In this document: piece after piece, positions 1-11,011 of the stretch
Position numbering within the stretch: position 1 is the first letter of the stretch
Layout of the letters: each line of letters starts with the position of its first letter
Assembly (NCBI RefSeq): GCF_001661265.1
Contig: NW_017567012.1
Location: forward strand, 1-64,000
Source of the DNA: Saitoella complicata NRRL Y-17804
Lineage: Eukaryota > Ascomycota > Saitoellomycetes > Saitoellales > Saitoellaceae
Reading direction: 5' to 3'
Length of the DNA stretch: 64,000 bases
The notes under the pieces: generated by a model
Databases searched by the model: none
What the model was told of the DNA's origin: nothing
Seen by the model: only the letters and a program-made list of their open reading frames with translations
Position numbers and translations under genes: made by a program

Positions 1-125
1 CCTAACCCTAACCCTAACCCTAACCCTAACCCTAACCCTAACCCTAACCCTAACCCTAACCCTAACCCTAACCCTAACCCTAACCCTAACCCTAACCCTA
101 ACCCTAACCCTAACCCTAACCCTAA
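1..125. repeat. Terminal telomere repeat array (CCCTAA)n
   Basis: The first 125 bases are uninterrupted CCTAAC units (20 full copies plus a partial one) with no variant unit. The C-rich strand reads 5'->3' inward, which is the orientation expected at the left end of a chromosome for a TTAGGG telomere. The array stops abruptly at a unique sequence. This marks the window as a true chromosome terminus rather than an internal contig break. Confidence 0.98.
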
Positions 126-983
126 GTCGGTTTCCGTCACCCAACCTTTTTGCCGGTGCTACCATGGGGCCTCTTGCCACCATGGGACCTTCCCAGACCC
201 GGCGATCCCTACCGCTTATGGTCTAGTCTTGCCCAAAACAGAGGTTTTATGCCATAAACCCTCCATGTACTAGTAATAGTCTCGGTGACGGTCTCGTGGA
301 TGACGTTAGTAGTACGGTCTAACTCCCGGTTCCTGCTTTGTCGTTGTGACGATTGAAGTACTGCTCAGCATGAGCCAGCTCCTGCTTCATTATAAGTTGC
401 GTTTTGTTGGGAATGATGGGTTCAGGTTAGCTAGACTGATCTTGGGAATTGGAAAATGTTTGGTACGATTGCACGCTGGATTTGTCAGCCAGAACTTATC
501 ATAGACCAGTCCTAGGATTGACAGCTCACACACAAGCTCGTCCCAGATGCGCATGCTCGTACAACATAGGTTGCGATTCATCTCTCGACTTAGGGTTAGG
601 GGTGACAAGCCAACGACTTCTTTGGCGACACTCTTTATCGTGGTTCGTTTATGTTGATTGTGGAAGTGCATTATACGGCTTACATTAACGCTCGGGGACG
701 AGGAAGTCGGGGACCGTCAAATCGCCACCTGTAGTGCTGTGATCATGAACGTGAATCAGATCCGAGAAGCAGGAGAAGAGGAATGAGCAAGAAAATTTTT
801 GAAGAAGAATACGGTTCATTTTGCGTAAATTCTAAACTAATCAACTCGGGGTATATATATCGCAGTACTCTAGCTAACCAAAAGAAAACCAACAAACAAC
901 CAACATGAAAAATAAATAATTGAAGCTATCGTCTAAAACACCCTCATCCTCCTCATCCCACTGCTCAGTCCATCATCTACTTT
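126..983. other. Short gene-free subtelomere
   Basis: No convincing coding region, transposon or subtelomeric helicase is visible. It contains a near-direct repeat around ACCATGGG at about 164-187, a two-unit TTAGGG motif at 590-601 in inverted orientation relative to the telomere, and an AT-rich TATATATAT tract near 850. The chitinase 3' end begins at 984, so unique genic sequence starts within 1 kb of the telomere. Confidence 0.7.
590..601 (+). repeat. Two-unit interstitial telomeric motif, inverted
   Basis: The sequence TTAGGGTTAGGG lies about 465 bp inside the telomere array and on the opposite strand to it, so the two face each other. With only two units it could be a binding site for a telomere-repeat protein, a scar of end healing, or chance. 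Confidence 0.6.
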
Positions 984-3011
984 TTACGACGAAACACCCC
1001 ACAAAGCCGCAACAGCAGCGGGGTTCCAGTCGGGAAGGGACATGTGTCCCTGAATACACTTGTAGGTGGTACCCTGGTAAGAAACCTTTGCACCAGTAGC
1101 GTAAGTCACGTAGCTTCCACTCCACTCAACAACGCTCGAACCAGTACCCGCAGCACTCGTCGCAGTCGCAGCACTTCCAGCGGCTGTTCCAGTAGCGGTA
1201 GCAGCAGCAGTGGTCGCAGCACCAACAGTCGTCCCCGCAGCCTGCGTCGAGGTAGTAGCAGTCACAGTCGCACTCGACCCAACGAGCGACCAGAGGGAGA
1301 CGGCGTCGATGGGGTTCCAGGTGGAGAGGGACATGTGTGCGTAGATGCACTTGTAGACGTTACCGTTGTAGCTGACGAGGTCGCCGAGGGCGTAGTTGAT
1401 GTAGTCACCGTTCCAGGCTGCGATGCCAGTGGAGGCGGCGGTAGTGGTTGCGGCGGCGGAGGAGGAGGTGGTAGCGACCTTGGTGGTGGTGGTAGTGGAA
1501 GAGGAAGAGGTGGCCAAGGTGGGGGTAACGATCCTCATCGTGGTGGTAGTCTGCGCGGTGGTAGTAGAAGAAGCAGAAGAGGTAGTGACGGCAGCCTTCG
1601 TGGTGGAGGTAACCATCGTCGTAGAAGAAGCCTTTACGACCGAAGATGTCTTGGAAGCAACAGCAGACGATACCGCAGACGAAGCAGAGGAAGACGAGTA
1701 CGGAAGCGAAATCCCCGGGGTCCCATGCGTCAAGTTCTCATACAAAACCTTCATGAGGGAACGGTCAGAAGTATACTCCGCATCCGCCGAAGACTCCCAA
1801 ACAATGATACCACCGAGACCCTGGTCATGGACATACTGACACTTGCTCAACAGGGAACGCGGAGTCTCGTAGGTGTTGAACACGCGGCGGACGGGGTCGT
1901 AGGAGTAGCCTGCTTGAGCGACTTCGTCAAAGTACTCCGTGGCGCCGGCGACGGGGAGGTCTTTGTAGTCCATGACGCCGGTTTCCCAGGACATGTCGGG
2001 GGAACCGCCGGAAGCGCTCTTACCGAGTCCGTCGGTGTTTGCGAATCCACGGGAGTAGAAGGGGGCACCGATGTAGATCTTGGAGGCGGGGACACCGTAG
2101 TTGAGGTATGCCTTCACAGCCTTATCGACCGACCACTTTCCATAGGGAGAGTCAAAAAGGTTCGCCTGGTGCGCAGAAATGGAATCACCCCAGTTTCCGT
2201 CGGTGAAATCGTACGTCATGACGTGCAACTGGTCCACCAACGCAACGACCTCAGCGACAGGGAACGCAATCTTCTCAGGGGCAGCAGTGACACAGAACGA
2301 GATCTCGTAGTCGGACATGCCTGCGGAGGCGAGTTGGGTGCGGAGCTCGGTGAGGAAAGCCATGAAGTTGACGGGGTCGGCGGTGGAGACGTGATTACCG
2401 GTGTTACCGTAGTTGACAGCATCGTCGGAGAGGTATTCCCAGTCGATGGAGACGCCAGAGAAGACGGGGCGGGACTCGAAGAGTTGCACGATTGAGGCGG
2501 CGAGGGTTTTGCGGGATGCCTCGGTTGAGACGGCGTCGGAGAAGTAAGTGGACCAAGACCATCCACCAATGGACAAGGAAAGATCAAAGTCCTTTCCGTT
2601 CTCCTTGAGCTTGTAGAACTGACCCAAGTTTCCGAGTTCGACGTCGGGGGAGTCCCAGGTGTTTTGGGGCTCGACACCCTTTCCGATAAGCGGGTTTTCG
2701 AGATCAGCCCAAGTGTCACCAGATTTGATGGTGTAGCCACCCGCGGTGTCGTTCTGCGCGAGGTTGTAGAAAGCGTAAGCGATGTCGGTAATGTAGTCAA
2801 TGGGGAGATCGGCGACTTGGTAGTTGCGGGAGTAGGTGGCCCAGTTTGTGTGGTAGTAGATTGCGCGCTTGCCGGTGGGGGTGTCGCGTTTGGTCATGGA
2901 GCGTTTTTGGGACTCGGAGGAAGAAGCGTGGTGGGAGTGTTGAGTGGGAAGGGCGGCGGAGAGGGTTGAGAGGAAGGCGAGAGCGATGGTCAAGAGAGCG
3001 AACTTGGCCAT
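984..3011 (-). CDS. Secreted GH18 chitinase with two C-terminal CBM5/12-like modules
   Basis: A 675-residue protein, taken from the ATG at 3011 because a clear signal peptide (MAKFALLTIALAFLSTLSA) follows at once; the frame stays open upstream but that extension is not signal-like. After a short propeptide-like stretch with KR sites comes a GH18 TIM barrel (about residues 50-410): SIGGWSWS, GVSIDWEYL with the catalytic acid E192, and MTYDF. A Ser/Thr-rich, probably O-glycosylated linker then carries two similar 45-residue modules near the C terminus, each with the W..Y..G..V.Y.G..YKC...HMS...WNP....LW pattern of CBM5/12 chitin-binding domains. Family role: hydrolysis of beta-1,4-linked GlcNAc in the wall or in prey or host chitin. 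Odd point: the usual DxxDxDxE signature reads S-x-x-S-x-D-x-E (185-192), so the last Asp and Glu are kept but the first two Asp are Ser. Confidence 0.93.
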   Translation of the reverse strand: MAKFALLTIALAFLSTLSAALPTQHSHHASSSESQKRSMTKRDTPTGKRAIYYHTNWATYSRNYQVADLPIDYITDIAYAFYNLAQNDTAGGYTIKSGDTWADLENPLIGKGVEPQNTWDSPDVELGNLGQFYKLKENGKDFDLSLSIGGWSWSTYFSDAVSTEASRKTLAASIVQLFESRPVFSGVSIDWEYLSDDAVNYGNTGNHVSTADPVNFMAFLTELRTQLASAGMSDYEISFCVTAAPEKIAFPVAEVVALVDQLHVMTYDFTDGNWGDSISAHQANLFDSPYGKWSVDKAVKAYLNYGVPASKIYIGAPFYSRGFANTDGLGKSASGGSPDMSWETGVMDYKDLPVAGATEYFDEVAQAGYSYDPVRRVFNTYETPRSLLSKCQYVHDQGLGGIIVWESSADAEYTSDRSLMKVLYENLTHGTPGISLPYSSSSASSAVSSAVASKTSSVVKASSTTMVTSTTKAAVTTSSASSTTTAQTTTTMRIVTPTLATSSSSTTTTTKVATTSSSAAATTTAASTGIAAWNGDYINYALGDLVSYNGNVYKCIYAHMSLSTWNPIDAVSLWSLVGSSATVTATTSTQAAGTTVGAATTAAATATGTAAGSAATATSAAGTGSSVVEWSGSYVTYATGAKVSYQGTTYKCIQGHMSLPDWNPAAVAALWGVSS

Positions 3012-4767
3012 TGGAGAGTTGTTAAGACGAAAGAAGGTGTGTAAGTTGTGATGTGCGCTGCACGGAAAGGAAGTCGAAAGAGTGTCGAAGGTTGTTGAAC
3101 GAAAGGAAAAGGTGCGCTGCACTGAGATTGTTTGTTGGTTGCTGAAAGCTTAAAGCCGAAATGTGCTCGACGGGCGGTGGTGAGTACTGAACGAAAGACT
3201 GAGGAACCACACCTCGACGGGGGTCCAAACTCATCTTATGTACTCTTCGCCCTCCATGGCTGTACCAGCCTCTTGCGATTGGGACAGCCTTGATGCTTAG
3301 TCTCGGTAAGCCTTTCGGTGGTGGAGTGGCTGGTCTGGTGGTCTGGTCGTACGCGCGCGCAAGGGATGGCTGGTGGTTGGAGTGCTCTGGATGCGCGGTA
3401 ACCAAGAAAGCTGGGAAAAGGCTTCAAAGGTTGGCTCTGAAACGCAGAATGGACGGGTAGCGGCGTCTGGTAGGATCATTAATGCGAGGGACCGTATTCG
3501 AGAACGTCGGGGGATGAGGTGATCAAGGAGGCGAATCATGCCCTTGAACTGCGGGAAGTTTTCCACATGCTTCGCCCCATCATACAGTCGTTGAACAGCT
3601 CCAATTGGCCTCTCCATGAACTCTTCAAGATAACTTGTCGGATTTGCCATTCCCAAACTTTCGCGCTCGGACCTCGCCCAACACACATGTCCTGCATCGT
3701 CCCCAACAAATCGTGGCGCAGACGCGTCCGACACCAGCCACCCGAACTCACCGCCAGCCATCAATCCCGCGATCTGGACGGGATCACTGCCATGTGCCAA
3801 AGGAATATTCGATGGGGCAGTGCGACCAACCGCCTCTTGGCAATTCGGGTGGATGAGGTATGAAGCGTGCTCAACTGGGATCGACGGCGTAAGTCGCGGC
3901 GGAATAGGTGACGGGTAACGGGTAACGGGGAGGGGTGCGGAGTGGCGGCCATACGGTCGCGATGAGGTGTTCGGTAGTGTGTTCGGCTGTAGCGGTGAGG
4001 GTGTGTTGGAGGTGGAAGTGGAAGTGGAGATCGGCGGGTGAGGGTGACGGAGGGATCTGCGATGGGTGATGTGTACCGGGTATTGGTGATATTCATTACC
4101 TCTAGGCGATGGAGATGAGATGAGCAGGCTTTCTCAATGTCCACCTAAGAGGGATCGCTGGTAATGGGTGTCATTGACTGATTTGCAATTGTCGAGTACA
4201 TTACTCGAAATTCCCGTTCCTCTCGTTGCAGCCACCAGGCGTATCGATTTGAAGCACGCATTAAGACCATCGTCCACCAACAGTTCAATTGCTGTGCAAG
4301 TTGTACCCCGACACCCATCCACAGGATACAGCACACCTTCATCTTGACAAATCATACCGTACCGAGCAGCAAACACCCGTTTACAGTTGCCGAGTTCAGG
4401 GTCCAACGCCTGACAGGCCATGCACCCCAGATGCCCGCAGCCCCGGTCCGGGAATTAAACTCGGACCGCACCACATGCCCAACTGCGTCATTCGCAACCT
4501 GTCGCCGGTCCTGAGTTTTGGGAAATGGAGAGAATCCTTACAATCGTCGACGCAATTGATCTGGAACGGCCGCGACTGGTGTCTGGACTCTGGACTCAGC
4601 CCATGATCCTCAAAGGGTGGCGTTGATTTGCGAAGAGATATCTTCAGCTACATCGAAGCTGCTGAACGCTCGCTCTTCTTCTCTATCCACCCAGACTCAA
4701 GTGAGTAGCGCGTCTTTCAAATTCGCGTCTTCGAAACTCATCGCTACTGACAGTCCCAACGAACACA
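3012..4767. other. 1.75-kb intergenic region, no confident gene
   Basis: Upstream of the chitinase. Two minus-strand open frames (3297-3800, 167 codons; 4134-4421, 95 codons) show no domain, signal peptide or family resemblance I can recognise, and they overlap other-frame ORFs of similar length. They may be chance or remnants. The chitinase promoter must lie at about 3012-3400. Confidence 0.5.
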
Positions 4768-5448
4768 ATGAGCAAAAGTCAAACCTTCGAGATCCTCTCC
4801 TACAACGACCGGAGTACACAACCTGAGCCCCTACGCCCCATATCCGCCTTTCGCGTCTACAACATCGGCACCCCCTCCTCCTCCTTCCTCCCCCGCCTCG
4901 CAATATCCTACACGCGCCCATCCTCCTCCACCGAATCCTTCTCAACCCCACCCCTAACCCTCCCAATCCCCCCCTCCACCTTCGCACCAATCGACCTGAC
5001 CATCCTCGCACGCATGTGTATCTCTCGGCAATGCATCAAGGAGGGGACGAGGGTTAGTTTGAGGGCTGTGTGGGAAGGGGAAGAGGTTTGTGCGGGGGAG
5101 GAGTTCGTTGTGGGACTAGGGGACGGGGAGAGAGGGGCTGCGGAGTATGTGTTGGTGGAGGGGAGGTTGGTGTTGTTGAGGATTGATCGCGAACGGGGGC
5201 GAGAACAGACTATGATCCCGACCCCGGTGAATCGGAATGTGAGGACAACGTCACCAGCGACCCGTCGACCACCGGCGCTGGAACCAACATCAGCCTTCGT
5301 ACCAGTACGGCAGAAGAACAAGCGGTGCGATCAGAAGTTGGATGATGACTGGGAGGTCCTGCCGAGGATGGTGAAACGTCCCAGATTGGTGAGGAGGTTC
5401 AGTTTTGTGGGGTTGGAGGATATGATGCTGGGATTCCCACGGGTGTGA
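4768..5448 (+). CDS. Hypothetical protein, 226 aa
   Basis: A single-exon frame from ATG 4768 (context ACACAATGAG) to the stop at 5446-5448. Residues 1-160 look like a folded, beta-rich region (alternating hydrophobics such as RLAISYTRP and AEYVLVEGRLVLLRI), and the C-terminal 60 residues are basic (DWEVLPRMVKRPRLVRRFSF). No signal peptide or membrane segment is apparent. I do not recognise the family. It is convergent with the mL58 gene, whose stop lies about 110 bp away. Length, codon use and a sensible start favour a real gene; a fungal lineage-specific protein is the best guess. Confidence 0.5.
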   Translation: MSKSQTFEILSYNDRSTQPEPLRPISAFRVYNIGTPSSSFLPRLAISYTRPSSSTESFSTPPLTLPIPPSTFAPIDLTILARMCISRQCIKEGTRVSLRAVWEGEEVCAGEEFVVGLGDGERGAAEYVLVEGRLVLLRIDRERGREQTMIPTPVNRNVRTTSPATRRPPALEPTSAFVPVRQKNKRCDQKLDDDWEVLPRMVKRPRLVRRFSFVGLEDMMLGFPRV

Positions 5449-5557
5449 AGGGGGCTCCTGCTTCCATGACAGCTACAACACAACTCAGGGAAGAAAGCCT
5501 TTTACTTTCAATACAATCTTCCTTGCCACCTCGTATCATCTCCTATCCACGTCCTCC

Positions 5558-6103
5558 TTACATAACCTCATCCAAACCCCAAAGCGCCCTCCTGCGCACA
5601 CGGTCATGTCTGTCATTCAGCTTCCTCTTCGACCAATGCTTCTGACGCTCCTTCAACCCCTTCTCCTGCTCCTCAATAGCCTCCTTCTTCTGCGGCGCAA
5701 CCATCCCAACAACAAAAGGACTACAGTCAAACCGCCTCGCAATCTCGAGTCTGCTGACACCCTCCGCTCTCAACTGTCGGATCTGCTCGAATTCTTTCTC
5801 GGTGAGGTGGTATTTCTTCTCGTGTTTGTCCTTGTTCCTCAATGCTGGGGGTAGGGTGGAGGTTTCTGGTGATGAGGTGTTGGGTACTGGTACTTGCACG
5901 CGGGCATGGGCGGGGATGAACGCGGAGGGTGTGATGAGGGGTGATGGAGCTGCAGAGGGAGGGTTGTATATGAGGGTACCGAAACGCTCGTCGACGGTGA
6001 TGATTTGACCGGATGGGAGGGCGGCGCGGGCGTGCTTGGAGAGGTTGCGGACGGGTCTTGCAACGCGCCATGATTGGATGAGTATTCTTGATGTAGAGAA
6101 CAT
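5558..6103 (-). CDS. mrpl20: Mitochondrial large-subunit ribosomal protein mL58 (YmL20)
   Basis: 181 residues, single exon. The N terminus (MFSTSRILIQSWRVARPVRN) is a typical basic amphipathic mitochondrial presequence. The diagnostic C-terminal half has LPPALRNKDKHEKKYHLTEKE-like sequence followed by a helix-turn pattern (IRQLRAEGVSRLEIARRF, then CSPFVVGMVAP) and a long charged helix ending WGLDEVM, as in fungal MRP-L20/mL58 proteins. Its length is close to the roughly 195-residue yeast protein. It is a component of the fungal mitoribosome large subunit. It is divergently arranged with LYS12 across a 374-bp shared promoter. Confidence 0.88.
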   Translation of the reverse strand: MFSTSRILIQSWRVARPVRNLSKHARAALPSGQIITVDERFGTLIYNPPSAAPSPLITPSAFIPAHARVQVPVPNTSSPETSTLPPALRNKDKHEKKYHLTEKEFEQIRQLRAEGVSRLEIARRFDCSPFVVGMVAPQKKEAIEEQEKGLKERQKHWSKRKLNDRHDRVRRRALWGLDEVM

Positions 6104-7602
<1,499 letters not shown>

Positions 7603-7810
7603 ATGGAGCATAAAATGAGGGGGGGATAGGGTGTAGGATAGAGTCATACAAGGTTTTGGATCCAATACAGTCATCCCAGATTCAGGAATGGGAAAGCATA
7701 ACGACCATGTAAATTCAATTTCCTCCTTATATGACGAAGACAAACATTAACACACCCTCCATTAAACTGTCCCAACCATGTTCCACAATCACCTTCTCAT
7801 GCTTGCCTCC

Positions 7811-10710
7811 TCACATCCTCGCCTTTTTCGCCTTACTCCCCCCACCCCCCTCCTCCAACACCTCAAACCTCGATCCCCGACTATTCTCCACCGGCGCAGC
7901 AAACCTCTTCATCGAATTGAACGCGGGGATCTCCGGGATGTCACTCTTTGCAACAGCTCTGGATTTGAACGGCGGGATCTCGAACTTCGGAAACGTGGGC
8001 TTCTTCGGGCGAGGCTCGACGGGTTTCTTGAGAACACTTGTGTCGGCCTCCGTAGCGGGTGTACCGTTGTAAGTCTGCAGCTTCGGTCAGCATGGATCGA
8101 GGATTCCATGAATGATGGGCCACCTTTTCTCCCGAATACTTCGGCGATATGTCCTTTACCGCGCTCCTGGGACCATCGACGGTTCGATCCGTATCATGAC
8201 GGGAGTTGACAACAGCTGGTTTCTGTTGAGCACTTGCCTGATCCGTCAACCTCGGAGTATCATCGCGGTCCTGCACCTGTGATTCATAATCAGCATCAGC
8301 ATTCGTATGATATAAGCAGTTGATGAATGCCACCTTGCTCTTCGTGATAGTTTGACCACCCGTTGTAGTTCCCGTAACTTGCATGTCAGTGTATTTCTGT
8401 AGACCCTGTCAGCGCTGTATGACAACTTCCAACAACATGTCCACCTTCACCTGAGAGGTACTCTGTGAGACCTCTTTGACCAAGCTCCTGGGAATGTCAA
8501 CGGTACGGTCCGTGTCATGGCGCTCAGTGATCTTCTGCGTCTTCAACTTCGGTGCGTACTGTACTTTCACGCCATCACGGACATCGATAAGCCTTTCCTT
8601 GGCCGTCGAAGCCGATTCACCTTCGTAGCAGCGATGGGTGTTGTGAGCGACGGCGAGCGCGGAAGAACTCGTAGCCTTTGCCTTGTACGACAACTTCTGT
8701 AGAGCAATCTGTACAACGAAGTCAGCAATGATCATCGACAAACCATCTACAATATACCTCTGGTGCATGGCTATTCGACGTCAAATCCGCCACCTCGGGC
8801 GAGAGCTCAATTCGACGATTTCCACGCCTGACCACGACTAGCTGTGTAGACGACGGGTGAGAGTCCTCATGGAATGGCTGTAAGATCTCGTAAGCATTTC
8901 GGAACGAAAGGAAATTCAAGAATCTTACCTCTTGCCCAAGCTCCAATGATACTTCACCAGCGGCCGCACGCTCGTTGTCTCTTTTATTCTTCGACACAGC
9001 CATCGCGAGCGCCAACTCCCGCGGCGAGGCATCGCACTCCTGCTCTCTTCGCTGCCCGTGTTCGTCACGTACTGGTCTGTCTTTGTCGGTGGACGCAGCC
9101 CGTTTATTCTCAGGCGACCCCTTCCCGTCGCGATCCGCATGCTTCCGGTAGTCAACACCAAACCTTTCCGTCCGCTCACCATAAGGGCTAGGACTGTATC
9201 TGCGACGACGTGAAGCCGACCGAGAACGTGAGCGAGACCGCGTGCGATACTTCCTCCGGTCGTGATCATGATCAGAGTACTCGCGATTGCGTGGGGGCGA
9301 CTGTGTTGGCTTCTGAGAGTAATCGTCACAGCAGCGGTCCTCGATGTAACGGCGTTCATGCCCACGGCCACGGGAGGATGAACGCTGAGCTTCGCGTGGA
9401 TCTTCGCGTGTAGGTCGATAAGCAACGACATCCATCTCACGAGAGTCATACCTATACTGTTTGCAGGAAACCATGGCACGCTCCTGCGAGCCTCCATGAG
9501 ATTGGATCCATTCATAGTGCTCCTCCTCATGACGACGACCGGACGGCTTCTGTTTGGGTGAACGCTCAATGGGCCGCCCACGCTCCTCCGACTCCTCAGC
9601 TCCATGATTATGCTGATAAACCCTCCTACCCTGGCTCTCCAGAGGCATATCCGATTTAAGACGACTTTCCCAGCGTTCCTTGCCCTCCTGTTCATGCTTC
9701 CGAGCATGCGCTGCATCCCCATCTTCCAAACTGGCAGCGTGACTCTGACTCTGAACCTCATCCTCCTCCTCTTTCGCCGCCACGACTACAGAGAACGTCT
9801 TCGGGGAACGGGTGACTGAAGCCTCATTCTCCTGCTCATCCACATCCATTTCCGCACCCGCCGAGGCGGAGGCAGAGGCTGAGGCAGATGCAGATGCAGA
9901 CGTACTCCTCGTCAAGCTCAACTCAGTCTCCCTATCCTGTCCCGAACCCTTGTCGTCATACCCGAATGAACGAGAGGGAAGAGTGACGCCGCGTGCGATA
10001 GCGAGGTCATGCCTGAGTGCCGTAGGCCCAGGCACACTCTTCATTTCGCCTCCATTCATCTTTTCTTGTTGGCGAGGATGCTCAGTAAGTGGAGAAGTCG
10101 CAGAATCTGTGCCGTGGATGTGGCAAGGCTCGGTGGTAGCGGTGTCAGAATCTTGCAGGAGAGAGGAGGAGGAGGACTGTGACAAAAGAAAGCTCAGTAT
10201 CGGCATTCAAACACCGGTAGTCAATGGAGGAGTGTGTTACCTCAATGGCCGTAATTGTCCTCGTCACCATCTGTACGGCCAGCACAATCAGCAGCTCACT
10301 TCCAATACCGTTGTTCTTCTCGTTGGCGTACCTTCTCACTTTCACCCCGGCATTCATCCCCACCCACAGTCCCACGCATATCCGTCCTCGTCCGATAACG
10401 AACCTGTTCGGGGAGACTCAGTCAGCATACTACCGACCGAAGGGTTACGGAGTCCCGAACCATCTGATTATCAGTCTCCGTCTGAACAGAATCGTGCTAC
10501 ACGACACATGTCAACAACATCTCGGTAGTAGTAGCATACATTCACTGAAACTCATACCTCCAAGCGTGTCACGCCATCGACGAACCTTTCAATCTTGCAA
10601 CGACTGATACGATACTCCGTATTCACGCTCGACTGTCCAGAATGCTCGAAAATCCCGATGGTCGTGTCGGAGATGGTGAATACGGTACGAGCAGGGTCTG
10701 AGTTGGACAT
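7811..10710 (-). CDS. Multi-exon RS-rich hypothetical protein with duplicated exon motif
   Basis: Minus-strand gene starting at ATG 10710. First exon 10710-10558 (51 codons, ending RLE) has a GTATGAG donor. One to three short exons follow between about 10500 and 10220; their borders are uncertain. Then come a large exon 10176-8929, 8877-8758, 8708-8451, 8405-8334, about 8276-8125, and a last exon 8074-7811 ending KAKKARM. Introns are about 45-55 nt and phases agree wherever checked. The large exon is disordered, with a Ser-Ala repeat and an SR tract (RTRSRSRSRSASRRRRYSPS) like SR/splicing-related proteins. The exon at 8708 and the pair 8405+8276 both carry LQK ... RHDTDRTVD-x-PRS-x-VK, suggesting tandem exon duplication. 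The N terminus (TVFTISDTTIGIFEHSG) looks globular. Family not recognised; a nuclear RNA-related role is only an inference from the SR tract. Confidence 0.6.
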
Positions 10711-11011
10711 CCTGGTTGTTGGTGTAGTTGCAGACAAGTTGTTTGCTGAGTGTTGGTCGCTAAGAACTGAGTAACTGAGGAAGAAGATCGAGGGAGGTTG
10801 TATGTCCTTTATACGTCGAGGTCAGGGGAGGCCCGAGTGCAACGCAATGTATCGGGACACAACCACAACTCGTTACGAACAAATTGACCTCATCGCAATT
10901 CGAACCTTTGGTACACTTTGTATTGCCGGTAGTGACTCTGTGTATCTACCCATCGCCCTGTAAGCCCTACATTCTATCCCAATCCTCAGTCTCACACATG
11001 GACAAACCTTA
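10711..11011. other. Intergenic, NPT1 3' side and RS-rich gene promoter
   Basis: A 301-bp gap between two minus-strand genes. It must hold the NPT1 terminator and the promoter of the RS-rich gene. A GTCCTTTATACG segment at about 10803-10814 is AT-poor and only loosely TATA-like. Nothing else is distinctive. Confidence 0.4.

Noticed and set aside
1044-2495. 483-codon plus-strand open frame antisense to the chitinase
   Set aside because: Composition is Gly/Arg/Ser-rich low complexity that mirrors the Ser/Thr-rich linker and biased codons of the chitinase; no domain, and the chitinase match on the other strand is clear.
3297-3800. 167-codon minus-strand frame upstream of the chitinase
   Set aside because: No domain or homology recognisable, changes character half way, and lies in the probable chitinase promoter; left as an unproven frame in the intergenic note.
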